Assembly (NCBI RefSeq): GCF_039536205.1
Contig: NZ_BAAAYL010000001.1
Coordinates: 6,944,001-7,008,000 of the forward strand
Origin: Streptomyces sannanensis
GTDB taxonomy: Bacteria > Actinomycetota > Actinomycetes > Streptomycetales > Streptomycetaceae
Length of the DNA stretch: 64,000 bases
Direction: 5' to 3'
The notes under the pieces are model-generated. The model saw nothing but the letters and a program-made list of their open reading frames with translations. It had not been told where the DNA came from and did not search any database. Positions 9,376 to 42,423 of this stretch are shown here, piece by piece (positions within the stretch are counted from its first letter, which is position 1; every line of letters begins with the position of its first letter). The position numbers were made by a program, and so were the translations under genes.

Positions 9376-9635
9376 TCGCGGCGAGTGGGGTTCGGCGTGG
9401 AGCACGCCGAGCGGGGTCTCGCGCTCATTGGATTCGAGTCGGTCGGCGCGAAGGCTGCGGGCAGGCCGTGCAGGGTGCACAGCAGGTGCGGGAGCAGGCC
9501 CCAGAAGTGCATAGAGTGCAGCGTGGAGGGAGTCCAGGTCAGGCGTCACAGCCGACCTTTGGGCTCCCTCGCTTCATCTCATGTGTGCCAGCAGGCCCTT
9601 GGCATCATTCATCCAGTCGGACCGGGAGTTCAAAC

Positions 9636-10949
9636 GTGAGGCCTCAGACCACCGATGTGCGCCAGATCGCCGAACCACGCCGGACGGCCGACCGTGGCAG
9701 AACCGGCCATCACGCCCCGACGGCCTCCGTGTACGCATCCACCGCGCCCCTCCCCGACCAGCACGACCACCCCGCCCTGCGCGCTGCGCTCGCCGCCGCC
9801 ATCGAGGACGCCATCATCTACGACCTGGACGGCATCGGCCGCCAGTACGCCGCCCTGTGCGCCGAACTGCCAGGCGTCGCCGTCCGGTTCGCGATGAAGG
9901 CCTGCCCGGTGGACGAGGTGCTCGGCCACCTCGCCCGGCTCGGCTCCGGCTTCGACGCGGCGAGCCCGCAGGAGATCGCCCAGGCGCTGCGCACCGGGGT
10001 GGCCCCCTGGCTGATCCACTACGGCAACACCGTCAAGTCCGACCGCAACATCGCCGAGGCTTACCGGCTGGGCGTGCGCGACTTCGCCACCGACTGCCTG
10101 GAGGACGTCGCCGCAATCGCCGAACACGCCCCTGGATCACGGGTCTTCTGCCGGATCGCGACCACCGGCGAGGGAGCGCTGTGGGGCCTGAGCCACAAGT
10201 TCGGCTGCTCGCCCGAGGATGCCCTGCGGGTGCTCGGTGCCGCCCGGAGCGCCGGGCTGGTGCCCTCCGGCCTGTCGGTGCACGTCGGCTCCCAGCAGAT
10301 GACCGCCGAGGCATGGGCCGCGGCGATCGACTCGCTGGCGGCGGTCCTGGAGGCGCTCAGCGGGCGCGGCATCACCCCGGACCGGATCAACCTCGGTGGC
10401 GGTCTGCCCGCCCTCGGTGTCCTCGACCGGCGCGGCCGGCCGCTGGAACCGCCGCTGGACAAGATGTTCGTGGTGATCCGCGAGGGCATGGAACGACTGC
10501 GTGCCGTCAACGCCGCCCCGCTGGACTTCCTGGTGGAGCCCGGCCGCCACCTGGTCGCCGACCACGGCGCGATCCGCGCCCACGTGGCACGGCTCACTTC
10601 CCGACACCGGCTCGACGGCACCCGTGAGGACTGGCTCTACCTGAGCTGCGGCAAGTTCAACGGCCTCTACGAGATGGACCAGTTGCAGTACCGCCTGGAG
10701 TTCCCCACCCATTCCGGCGGGCAGTTCGTCGACGCCGTGGTGGCCGGCCCGACCTGCGACAGCGACGACGCGTACGCCCAGGAGGACGGCCTGGTACGGG
10801 TCCCGCGCGCGATCGCCTCCGGCGACCCGGTGTGGGTCCACTCCTGCGGCGCGTACGCCGCCGCGTACGCCACCCGGGGGTTCAACGGCTTCGCGCCGCT
10901 GCCGTACACCTGCGTCGGCGGCCCGGCTCTGGACGGAGGAGACGCGTGA
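9636..10949 (+). CDS. Fold-III PLP-dependent decarboxylase (ornithine/lysine decarboxylase-like)
   Basis: A 437-residue enzyme of the alanine-racemase-fold decarboxylase family. The PLP lysine is in RFAMKACPVDEVLGHL. The following GSGFDAASPQEI, the GNTVKSDRNIAEA strand, HVGSQQM, the glycine-rich INLGGGLPA, EPGRHLVADHG and VAGPTCDSDD (the cysteine contributed across the dimer) are all in order. Such enzymes decarboxylate ornithine, lysine or a related diamino acid to a diamine. The GTG at 9636 follows GGGAG by seven bases; a GTG at 9729 nearer the domain is an alternative. It overlaps the next GNAT gene by four bases, suggesting that the diamine product, or a close relative, is acetylated. Confidence 0.85.
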   Translation: MRPQTTDVRQIAEPRRTADRGRTGHHAPTASVYASTAPLPDQHDHPALRAALAAAIEDAIIYDLDGIGRQYAALCAELPGVAVRFAMKACPVDEVLGHLARLGSGFDAASPQEIAQALRTGVAPWLIHYGNTVKSDRNIAEAYRLGVRDFATDCLEDVAAIAEHAPGSRVFCRIATTGEGALWGLSHKFGCSPEDALRVLGAARSAGLVPSGLSVHVGSQQMTAEAWAAAIDSLAAVLEALSGRGITPDRINLGGGLPALGVLDRRGRPLEPPLDKMFVVIREGMERLRAVNAAPLDFLVEPGRHLVADHGAIRAHVARLTSRHRLDGTREDWLYLSCGKFNGLYEMDQLQYRLEFPTHSGGQFVDAVVAGPTCDSDDAYAQEDGLVRVPRAIASGDPVWVHSCGAYAAAYATRGFNGFAPLPYTCVGGPALDGGDA

Positions 10950-11503
10950 TCGACACCCGGATCCGGCTGCTTCGGGAGGAGGACTGGGACGAGGTGGTCG
11001 CGCTGGAGGAACGCGCCTACGCCGCGAGCGGTCTGTCCGAGGGGCGGGAGGCGCTGCGCTCCCGGCAGTGCGCCTCGCCCTCGACCTGCTTCGTGCTGGA
11101 GCACGCGGGTGGCTTCGGGGGCTATCTGCTCGCATTGCCGTACCCGCTGTTCCGCTGCCCGGACCTGAGCGTGGCCGAGGAAGGCACGGCGCAGGAGAGC
11201 GACCGGGGGAGCAACCTGCACGCCCACGACCTGGTGATCGCCGAGCGGGCGCGCGGCCGCGGCCTGGCCCCCCGGCTGCTGCGACACCTGGAGGAGACCG
11301 GCCGGGCGGCCCGCTACCGGTCCCTCTCTCTGGTCGCCGTGCGCGGCTCCGAGGTGCTGTGGTCCCGGCTGGGCTACCGCGCCCGGCCCGAGATCGGGCT
11401 GCCCGCGAGCTACGGTGCCGAGGCGGTCTACATGGCGAAGCCGCTGGAACCCGCTGTTACCGATCCGGTTCTCGGGTCCTCCCCCAGAGCCGAAGTGGGC
11501 TGA
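10946..11503 (+). CDS. GNAT-family N-acetyltransferase coupled to the decarboxylase
   Basis: A 185-residue protein with a GTG start overlapping the decarboxylase stop (GTGA) and a strong GGAGGAG site. The acetyl-CoA motif reads HDLVIAERARGRGLAPRLL; the N-terminal IRLLREEDWDEVVALEE helix and the C-terminal WSRLGYRARPE strand are typical. The four-base overlap implies translational coupling, so the substrate is probably the decarboxylase product, a diamine or polyamine. This is inference from context. Confidence 0.82.
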   Translation: MIDTRIRLLREEDWDEVVALEERAYAASGLSEGREALRSRQCASPSTCFVLEHAGGFGGYLLALPYPLFRCPDLSVAEEGTAQESDRGSNLHAHDLVIAERARGRGLAPRLLRHLEETGRAARYRSLSLVAVRGSEVLWSRLGYRARPEIGLPASYGAEAVYMAKPLEPAVTDPVLGSSPRAEVG

Positions 11504-11511
11504 TGCAAATG

Positions 11512-11884
11512 TCCCCCGTACCCGACGAGTTCCGCCGCTCCCAACTGACGAGGGCCGAGGCACTGGTGCACACCTACGATGCCCAGCTCGCGCAGGTGCC
11601 CCGCAGCCCATGCCGGCGGACGTGCCGCTCGGCGGTGTCGACGAGTCCCTCTCGACCTGCAACTCCGCGCCGATCGCCCGGCCGCACGAGGCCGCCACCA
11701 TCCACTGCCACGCTACCGAGGGTCGTTCCATGCGCCTCATGCTCGACGGCAACGGCGCTCGACCCTCCCTCTCACCTCGGACGACGCCATGCCCGCGACC
11801 GCTTCAGCCACAGGCACGGGCGAGGAACTGCCCCTCACGCTCTGCGGCCGGATCCTGCTGGAGCTCCGTGAAACCTGTCAGTAG
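11512..11884 (+). pseudogene. Probable decayed small gene, unidentified
   Basis: Codon-position GC bias is coding-like but moves between the three plus frames. It begins MSPVPDEFRRSQLTRAEALV in one frame, continues DVPLGGVDESLSTCN and GRSMRLMLDGNG in a second, and ends ELPLTLCGRILLELRETCQ in a third, with a stop at 11882-11884. This pattern suggests a frameshifted gene of about 120 codons, or sequencing errors. It overlaps the 3' end of the glutamine-synthetase-like gene by seven bases. No family recognised. Confidence 0.35.
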
Positions 11885-13218
11885 CGCCAGCGGACAGCCT
11901 TGATGACATCCGCATCCGTGTGCCCCGCGAACAGCTCAGCCTCTGCCCGCCGGACGGCCAGCACGGCCTCGTACAAATCGGAACCGAGCGCCTGCCGCAG
12001 CAGTGCGGACTTCTCGTACGCGTCGATCGCCTCCGGCAGGCTCGCCGGGAGGCGCTCGGCGGCGACGAGGGCGGCTGGGTCGCTCGGAGTCTCGGGCGGG
12101 AGGGGCAGGCCGGACTCCAGGCCAGCGAGTCCGGCGGCCAGCACGGCGCCGACCTCCAGGTACGGGTTGGCGGCGGCGTCGAAGCACTTGAGCTCGGCGT
12201 TTGCCTGCCCGGCGGCGGAGCCGGTGATCAGGCGCAGCGCTGCCTCGCGGTTCTCCAGGCCCCAGCATCGGTAGGCCCCGGCAAAGCGGGAGGGGACCAG
12301 CCGCAGGTAGGAGGCGACGCTGGGCGCGCCGAGGGCGAGCAGGGCGGGCAGCTCGGCCAGTACGCCTGCGAAGAACTGCTCGGCGTCGGGGTGCAGCCCG
12401 TGGCGGCCGGGGCCGCCGTGCCCGAGGTTCTGCTCCTGTCGCCATAGGCTGAGGTGCAGGTGGCCGCCGTTGCCGACCGAGCCCTCGGTGAAGACGGGCG
12501 CGTACGAGACCCGCAGGCCGTGACGGGCGGAGACGGCCCGGATGGTGTGGCGCACCAGCATCGTGGTGTCGGCCGCCTCGACCGGCCCCTCGGCGGCGAC
12601 CGAGACCTCGAACTGCCCGGCGGCGTACTCGGGGTGGAGCTGGAGCACGGTCAACCCCTGGGCGGTGAGGGCGCGCAGCACCTCCCGCAGATAGTCGGAG
12701 TGCTCGACGAAGCGGGTCATCCCGTACGCGGGCCCGAGCGTCGCGGGGGCCCCGGTGGCGTCGGCCACCACCCACTCGACCTCGATCCCGGCTTGCACCG
12801 AAAGCCCGCGCCGCTCGATGGCCTCGGTGACCTGGCGGGCGAATCGGCGCTGACAGCCGGGGTGCGGGGTGCCGTCCTGGGTATAGCGGTCGGCCGGGGC
12901 CCAGGCCCAGCCGGGCTGGGCGGCGAGCGGGGTGAGCCGGTCGAGGTCGGGGACGAGCCGCAGGTCGCCCACCGGGCCGGTACTCGAAGGCGCAGCGGTG
13001 AAGGAGTCGTCCACCAGGGAGACGTCGAAGCAGGGCACGGCGCCGACGCCGTACTCGGCGGCGTGTTCGAGCTGGGCGAGCGGGACGGACTTCACGCGGG
13101 TGAGGCCGGCGTTGTCGACCCAACCGAACACCACCCCGTCGATTCCGTCGGCGGCGAGCTGGGTTTCGGCTGCCCGGGCCTGGGCGGCCCGCTCAGCCCG
13201 GGGGTGCGTGGTGGCCAT
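11878..13218 (-). CDS. Glutamine synthetase-family enzyme (gamma-glutamyl-amine ligase-like)
   Basis: A 446-residue member of the glutamine synthetase superfamily, starting at ATG 13218 (MATTHPRAERAAQ). The C-terminal catalytic barrel shows GIEVEWVV (metal-binding Glu), HPEYAAGQFEVS, VGNGGHLHLSLW (the HxH nucleotide/metal site), NREAALRLI and FDAAANPYLEVGAVLAAGL. The N-terminal domain is shorter and less conserved than in GlnA. This is typical of paralogues that glutamylate amines such as putrescine or ethanolamine rather than ammonia. The neighbouring decarboxylase and acetyltransferase support a polyamine link, but the substrate is inferred only. Confidence 0.83.
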   Translation of the reverse strand: MATTHPRAERAAQARAAETQLAADGIDGVVFGWVDNAGLTRVKSVPLAQLEHAAEYGVGAVPCFDVSLVDDSFTAAPSSTGPVGDLRLVPDLDRLTPLAAQPGWAWAPADRYTQDGTPHPGCQRRFARQVTEAIERRGLSVQAGIEVEWVVADATGAPATLGPAYGMTRFVEHSDYLREVLRALTAQGLTVLQLHPEYAAGQFEVSVAAEGPVEAADTTMLVRHTIRAVSARHGLRVSYAPVFTEGSVGNGGHLHLSLWRQEQNLGHGGPGRHGLHPDAEQFFAGVLAELPALLALGAPSVASYLRLVPSRFAGAYRCWGLENREAALRLITGSAAGQANAELKCFDAAANPYLEVGAVLAAGLAGLESGLPLPPETPSDPAALVAAERLPASLPEAIDAYEKSALLRQALGSDLYEAVLAVRRAEAELFAGHTDADVIKAVRWRY

Positions 13219-13404
13219 GCCGACCATGCTGGCGTTCGCAGCAGCCGGTGCGCCAGTGGCTGGCTGGGAGTTCACTCGTCCGTGAACGGTCGGAGCTGGA
13301 TCTTGCGTAACTCGCTGCGGAGGCGCCGGGTTCGCGCAGCACGCCCGCAGAAGCACCCCCGGCGCGCGCCACAGCATTGACCACGCCTCCGGCACGCACC
13401 GACG

Positions 13405-13548
13405 GTGCCGACGGTGCGCTGGGTCGGTGACCTCGACGTGCGGGTCTTCCACGAGGCGGTGCTGGGAGGAGACGCGCTGTCGTTTCCCGTCCTGCGCCGG
13501 AGGGCGGCGCGCGAAATCGGCAGTCACCATGAAGCCGATCACTGGTAA
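13405..13548 (+). pseudogene. C-terminal remnant of a second DUF885 protein
   Basis: The frame ending at TAA 13546-13548 reads DLDVRVFHEAVLGGDALSFP and then VLRRRAAREIG. It aligns with the extreme C-terminus of the intact DUF885 gene at 50682-52415 (FDVRAFHETVLAGGTLPFPA, then LHRRVEREL). The rest of the gene, more than 500 codons, is missing. Like the intact copy, it is followed within about 300 bases by a DUF5132 gene, so both belong to one duplicated unit. Confidence 0.7.
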
Positions 13549-13857
13549 TAGGTAAATTAGAAAAGCGCTTCGCTGGGTGGGTACGCCTACTGTAATCCGT
13601 AGCAGTCCGAATATGGATAGCACTCGCATGGGTGAAACCCGCCGAGACCGTTTGGCCTCGACGGTCATGACTGGGCTACGGTGATCGATGAGCGGACGGT
13701 TTACCCCATCGACAAGGAATTCAACCGGCGGAGAGTTCGGCACGGGATATCGAGAATTCCGGAAATGGGTGCTTCCGCCTTCCCCGCTGTGCGTGCTCCG
13801 GCGTTCGCAGTGCCCTGGGTCTCCTGTCATACATCTGCGTAGAGAAGTTGGAGCATC
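13549..13857. promoter_or_regulatory. Leader/promoter region of the DUF5132-exporter-NRPS block
   Basis: A 309-base AT-richer stretch without a gene lies between the DUF885 remnant and the first DUF5132 gene. It is the only long non-coding interval upstream of the NRPS transcription direction, so it is the likeliest promoter site. A TTGGCC...TACGGT pair near 13653-13681 is a possible but poorly spaced sigma-70-type promoter. No operator repeat was recognised. Confidence 0.35.
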
Positions 13858-14169
13858 ATGCCGCCCGTCGTTCCGCCGTTTCTGATCGGTCTCATCGTCG
13901 CGCCACTGGCCAAGCGTCTCCTCAAGCCGCTGGTGCGCGGTGTCGTCACGACGTCCGTCGGTCTTGTCATGGAGGTGAAGAAGGCGGCCCATGAGGCCGG
14001 AGAGAACATCCATGACCTCGCGGTCGAGGTGGCTGCCGACATGGTGGCGGCGCAGATCGCCTCCGGTGACGGCCACCAGCCCACCGAGGGTGTAGCCACG
14101 AACGGCGAGAAGGACGAGGTCAGGACTCCGAAGATCCGTGCGACCGCTGGCGCCGGGAAGGCGCAGTGA
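13858..14169 (+). CDS. DUF5132 protein, copy 1
   Basis: A 103-residue protein with the DUF5132 signature: MPPVVPPFLIGLIVAPLAKR, then KPLVRGVVTTSVGLVMEVKK and AAHEAGENIHDLAVEVAAD. The N-terminal half could be one membrane-associated hydrophobic helix followed by an amphipathic helix; the tail is charged and disordered. The ATG is preceded by GTTGGAGC. DUF5132 genes often sit next to HMA-domain transporters in actinobacteria, and here an HMA-like ABC exporter follows. A closely related copy is at 52681-53060 with an identical first 13 residues. Function unknown. Confidence 0.8.
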   Translation: MPPVVPPFLIGLIVAPLAKRLLKPLVRGVVTTSVGLVMEVKKAAHEAGENIHDLAVEVAADMVAAQIASGDGHQPTEGVATNGEKDEVRTPKIRATAGAGKAQ

Positions 14170-14187
14170 CGCCCTGATGCGCGGCCC

Positions 14188-14208
14188 GGCCCGCCGTCTG
14201 GGCGGGTC
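14188..14208. terminator. Hairpin after DUF5132 copy 1
   Basis: CCCGCC and GGCGGG form a six-base stem around GTCTG, extended by two outer pairs, 19 bases after the DUF5132 stop. There is no T-tract. It may attenuate or terminate transcription before the exporter gene. Confidence 0.35.
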
Positions 14209-14380
14209 TTCCGGCCGACCTCGGAAGACGGGGCCTCGCGGCGGTCGGCCGTGGGCCTTTCGGCCGCGCTTCTGCCCCCTTTCGGAATTTCCACTCCGTC
14301 GCAGTAATCCGCCGTGCGCCGAATTTCGCCGCGCCCGTTGACGGATTACCCGTGACCTCCGCAAACAGGTGATCGTACGC

Positions 14381-16678
14381 ATGTCATCGCTACTGGATGC
14401 CGCAGCCGGATTCCGCTCCGTGGAATGGGACGCGCGTCCGCGCTCGGTCACTCCGGGCCGCCAGCGCTGGGACGTCAAGCTGGTGCTTGGACGGCCACGG
14501 ACGGCTGAGGTTTTCGCCGCCGCGCTGCGCCGCATTCCCGGGATCACCGAGGCCCGGGCCAACCCGGTCACCGGCGGGGTACTCGTCCGGCACGATGCAC
14601 GGCTGCGCGCCACGGACGTCGGCCGGATCGTCCGCAGAGCCGTCACCCTGGTCGCGGAGGATCCGACCGGAGCGGGACGCCCGGCATCGGCCCGACCCGT
14701 CGCCGCACCGGCCCCGCGGGCGGATCGCGGCCTGGTCGTGCGACCGGTGCTCGCCGTCGGCGGCGGGGTCGCGGCCGGGATCGCGCTGATCAAGGGGTCG
14801 GCGCTGAGCAGGCAACTGGTGGCAGTGGGCGGGGTGGCCGCGGCGACCGCGGCCGTTCTCCGGAAGGCCTGGCGCGGAACGGTCGACGCATCCCAGGAAG
14901 CGGCCGGGCCCGGCGTCGAACGCCACCCCCTGGTGGAGATCGTCGGACCGCACCGACGCCGTCTCTGCGGGGCCGTTGCCCTGTCCATCGCTTGCCAGGC
15001 CTCGGAGATGGCGCTCGGTACCTTGCTCGGCTGGACCGGACTGGTCCTCATCAAGGGGCAGGCAGCTCCGCTGGTCCGCCTCGGCCTGACCACCGCGTCC
15101 GCCCAACTCTTCGGGCTGGCGGGGCTGATGACCGCCGCCTGTGCCGCCGTGGCGGGCCTGTCGTACGCCTCGAACCTCCAGTGGCGCCGGCTCGGCCAGG
15201 ACATCGAGCACGACTGGCGCAACCGGACGTACGCCCATGTGCAGCACCTCGAACTACGGCACCTGGAAGGCGAGCGGACCACCCGGATCGCCGGCGCGCT
15301 CACCGACGACGTCCGTCAGATGGGCACCTTCTTCGCCACCTCGGCCAACGACCTGCTGCAACTCGGCACCAGTCTGGCCCTCCTGGTGCCGCTGTTCCTG
15401 TTGCTGGCACCACAGATCGCCTGGATCGCGTTCCTGCCCATCCCGGTCATCGCCTGGCTGTCGTTCCACTACCAGGACAAAGTCGCGGCCGATTACGCCG
15501 TCTCCGGCGAGTACCGGGCCAGGCTGCACAGCCAGTTGGTGAACACGCTGGAGGCCGGTGCCACCGTCAAGAGCTTCTGCACCGAGGATTACGAGGCCGA
15601 GCGCATCGACCGGCTGAGCGGGGAGGTCCAGGACAGCAGCCGGCGGACCGACCGGAGCACGATCCGCCACGCCGAGATCGTCCGGGTCTGCACGACCGGC
15701 TCGATGGCCGGAACCCTGCTGATCGGCGGCCGGGCGGTGCTCGACGGCAGCCTGCCGTTCGAGGTGTTCAGCCCGCTGATCGGGCTGCCCCAGATGGTAA
15801 TGCTGCGGATGAACCGGCTCGGCGGCATCGTCGACCAGTACCAGCGCACGATCACCGCCTACGACCGGGTCCAGCGCCTGCGCGCCCTCCCCGTCGAGAC
15901 CGATGGCACCGGCGGACCGCTCGACGCCGAGAAGGCGCGCGGGGAGATCGTCCTCGACAACGTGACCTTCGCCTACCCCGATCGGCCACCGGCGCTGGAG
16001 GACCTCTCGCTGACCATCCCCGCCGGGCAGATCACCGCCCTCGTCGGCGCCACCGGCTCAGGCAAGACCACGATCGCCAAGCTGCTGATGCGATTCCAGA
16101 ACGCGGACATCGGCAGCGTGCTGCTCGACGGGCGGGACGTGCGCGAGCTGTCGCGGCACGACCTGCGCCACGCGATCGGGTTCGTCGCCCAGGACCCCTT
16201 CCTCTTCGACGGCACCGTCGCCGACAACATCCGTTACGGCAGCTTCGGAGCCTCGGGCGAGGCAGTGGTCGAGGCGGCCATGAAAGCCGAGGCACACACC
16301 TTCGTCGCGACGCTGCCGGACGGCTACGACACGGTGATCGGCGAACGTGGTGCCGCGCTCTCCGGCGGCCAGCGACAGCGGATCGCGCTGGCACGCGCGA
16401 TCCTCAAGGACGCGCCGGTCGTGATCCTCGACGAAGCCACTTCCGCCGTGGACAACGAGACCGAGGCCGCCATCCAGCGCGCGCTCCGCGTCTTCGCGGC
16501 CGACCGGACGATGCTGATCATCGCCCACCGGCTCTCCACGGTCCGCCACGCCGACCGGATCTACGTCATGGACAAGGGCGGCGTCGTCGCCGAGCAGGGC
16601 ACCCACGACGAACTCCTCGCCCAGCACGGACTCTACGCATCCCTGTGGCAACTTCAGGCCGGCGAACCCGCCGCCTGA
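14381..16678 (+). CDS. ABC exporter (half-transporter type) with an HMA-like N-terminal domain
   Basis: A 765-residue protein. Residues about 25-85 form an HMA-like ferredoxin fold (RWDVKLVLGRPRTAEVFAAA, then LRRIPGITEARANPVTGGVL) without the metal-binding CxxC. Two short hydrophobic helices follow (VLAVGGGVAAGIALIKG), then a six-helix ABC membrane domain at about 185-470. The nucleotide-binding domain at about 530-755 has Walker A GATGSGKTT, Q-loop FVAQDPFLFDGT, signature LSGGQRQR, Walker B VVILDEATSAVD and the H-loop IIAHRLST. The ATG at 14381 is eight bases after AGGTGA; the GTG at 14369 is an alternative. It lies 105 bases upstream of the NRPS on the same strand and is the likely exporter of its product. 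Confidence 0.85.
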   Translation: MSSLLDAAAGFRSVEWDARPRSVTPGRQRWDVKLVLGRPRTAEVFAAALRRIPGITEARANPVTGGVLVRHDARLRATDVGRIVRRAVTLVAEDPTGAGRPASARPVAAPAPRADRGLVVRPVLAVGGGVAAGIALIKGSALSRQLVAVGGVAAATAAVLRKAWRGTVDASQEAAGPGVERHPLVEIVGPHRRRLCGAVALSIACQASEMALGTLLGWTGLVLIKGQAAPLVRLGLTTASAQLFGLAGLMTAACAAVAGLSYASNLQWRRLGQDIEHDWRNRTYAHVQHLELRHLEGERTTRIAGALTDDVRQMGTFFATSANDLLQLGTSLALLVPLFLLLAPQIAWIAFLPIPVIAWLSFHYQDKVAADYAVSGEYRARLHSQLVNTLEAGATVKSFCTEDYEAERIDRLSGEVQDSSRRTDRSTIRHAEIVRVCTTGSMAGTLLIGGRAVLDGSLPFEVFSPLIGLPQMVMLRMNRLGGIVDQYQRTITAYDRVQRLRALPVETDGTGGPLDAEKARGEIVLDNVTFAYPDRPPALEDLSLTIPAGQITALVGATGSGKTTIAKLLMRFQNADIGSVLLDGRDVRELSRHDLRHAIGFVAQDPFLFDGTVADNIRYGSFGASGEAVVEAAMKAEAHTFVATLPDGYDTVIGERGAALSGGQRQRIALARAILKDAPVVILDEATSAVDNETEAAIQRALRVFAADRTMLIIAHRLSTVRHADRIYVMDKGGVVAEQGTHDELLAQHGLYASLWQLQAGEPAA

Positions 16679-16783
16679 CCGCAGCAGCCGCCCCCCGGCC
16701 GGCCGGCCGTGTGACGACACCACGGTCGGCGCGGTCCTGCGTGCCCCGCCACCACGCCTGCCCACACCTTCGGAGGTACCCCC

Positions 16784-40915
<24,132 letters not shown>

Positions 40916-40918
40916 CCC

Positions 40919-41134
40919 ATGACCAACCCGTTCGAGGACCAGGACGGCACCTTCCTCGTGCTCGTCAACGACGAGAACCAGCACTCGCTGTGGCCGCAGT
41001 TCGCGGACGTCCCCGACGGCTGGAGCGTCGCCCACGGACCCGACACCCATGCCGCCTGCCTGGAGTACGTCGAGCGGTCCTGGACCGACATGCGGCCCAA
41101 GAGCCTCGCCGACGCCATGAACGCCCAGCGGTAG
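40919..41134 (+). CDS. MbtH-like protein
   Basis: A 71-residue adenylation-domain chaperone. It has the MbtH signature: [13 protein letters not shown], then [17 protein letters not shown] with the paired tryptophans. The ATG lies three bases after the NRPS stop and its AGGAGG site is inside the NRPS coding end, so the two are translationally linked. MbtH proteins bind A domains and are needed for their solubility or activity. Confidence 0.95.
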   Translation: MTNPFEDQDGTFLVLVNDENQHSLWPQFADVPDGWSVAHGPDTHAACLEYVERSWTDMRPKSLADAMNAQR

Positions 41135-41145
41135 CGCGGCTCGCA

Positions 41146-42393
41146 GTGAACCTGACCGAAACCACCGACGAGGCCCGCGACAGCGCGGGCCTCGCCCGGT
41201 CCGACGACCTCGCCGCGGCCCTGCTCACGCCCGAGGCCCGCCGGGACCCGTACCCGTTCTACGCCCGCATGCGCCGCGAGGACCCGGTCCACCGCAGCGC
41301 CCAGGGCATCTGGTACCTCACCCGGTACGCCGACGTCGAGGCGGCCCTGAGCGACTTGCGGCTGTCCAGCGACCGGGACCGGATGACCCGCGCCTACAGC
41401 GCGCTCGGCGGCGACCTCAAGGCCTTCAGCCGGCTCACCGACCGGCTCGGCCGGGTGATGAGCAACACCGACCCGCCGGACCACGCCAGACTGCGCAAGC
41501 TGGCCAACCGGGCTTTCACCGCCCGGCGCGTCGAAGCCCTGCGCGACGGCATCCAGCGGATCGTCGACCGGCTCATCGACGAGGCGGTCGCCGCCGGCCC
41601 GGCCATGGACCTGATCGAGGCGGTCGCCTCCCCGCTGCCGCTGTCCGTCGTCTGCGAGCTCTTCGGCATCCCGCCCGAGGACCTCCCGCAGGTCAAGACC
41701 TGGTTCCACCGCTTCGGCCGACTCAGCGAGGACATCGACAAGTCCGAGGCGGCGATCGAGCAGTACGAGGAGTACCTCGCCCGGCTCGTTCGCCGCCGCC
41801 GGGCCGACCCCGGCGACGACCTCATCAGCGCCTTGGTCGCCACCCAGGCGCAGGACGACCGGCTCACCGACTCCGAGCTGCTGTCCACCTGCTTCGTCCT
41901 GATCACCGCTGGCGACGAGACCACCACCCACCTGGTCGGCAACGGCATGCTCGCCCTGCTGCGCCACCCCGACCAACTGGCCCGGCTGCGCGCCGACCCG
42001 GCGCTGGTCCGCACGGCCGTCGAGGAACTCGCCCGCTACGACACGCCGACCCAGGCGATCGTCCGGGTCGTAGCCGAAGACGTCGAGATCGGCGGGCAGA
42101 CGCTGCGCGAGGGTGAGCTGGTGTATCTGTTCCTCGCGGCGACCAACCGTGATCCCGAGCGTTTCGAGGACGCCGACCGCCTCGACCTGACCCGCCCCGG
42201 CAACCGGCACCTCAGCTTCGGCAACGGCCCGCACTTCTGCCTCGGCGGCCCGCTGGCCAAGCTCCAGGCGGAGGTGGCCGTCGGCACGCTGGTCCGTCGG
42301 CTCCCGCACTTGCGGCTGGCCGACGGCGCGGTCCTCGACTGGCGGCCCAACCCGCTGCAACGGCGGCTCACCGCGCTTCCGCTCACCTACTGA
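41146..42393 (+). CDS. Cytochrome P450, candidate Ahp-forming proline oxidase
   Basis: A 415-residue bacterial P450 starting at GTG 41146, 11 bases after mbtH. The I-helix reads ITAGDETTTHL, the K-helix EELARYD supplies ExxR, and the heme loop is FGNGPHFCLGGPLAK with the proximal cysteine. No redox partner is encoded nearby, so a generic ferredoxin is presumably used. In the related crocapeptin pathway (from memory) a P450 with a helper protein converts proline to 3-amino-6-hydroxy-2-piperidone. The Pro module and the next gene fit that model. The family assignment is firm; the substrate is inferred. Confidence 0.9.
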   Translation: MNLTETTDEARDSAGLARSDDLAAALLTPEARRDPYPFYARMRREDPVHRSAQGIWYLTRYADVEAALSDLRLSSDRDRMTRAYSALGGDLKAFSRLTDRLGRVMSNTDPPDHARLRKLANRAFTARRVEALRDGIQRIVDRLIDEAVAAGPAMDLIEAVASPLPLSVVCELFGIPPEDLPQVKTWFHRFGRLSEDIDKSEAAIEQYEEYLARLVRRRRADPGDDLISALVATQAQDDRLTDSELLSTCFVLITAGDETTTHLVGNGMLALLRHPDQLARLRADPALVRTAVEELARYDTPTQAIVRVVAEDVEIGGQTLREGELVYLFLAATNRDPERFEDADRLDLTRPGNRHLSFGNGPHFCLGGPLAKLQAEVAVGTLVRRLPHLRLADGAVLDWRPNPLQRRLTALPLTY

Positions 42394-42423
42394 CCCATGA
42401 ACGACGACGAAGGAGAAGTGACC

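Noticed and set aside
11878..15303. A 1141-codon minus-strand frame including the glutamine-synthetase-like gene
   Set aside because: Only the last 446 codons carry the enzyme. The extension is antisense to DUF5132 and the ABC exporter and shows no domain.
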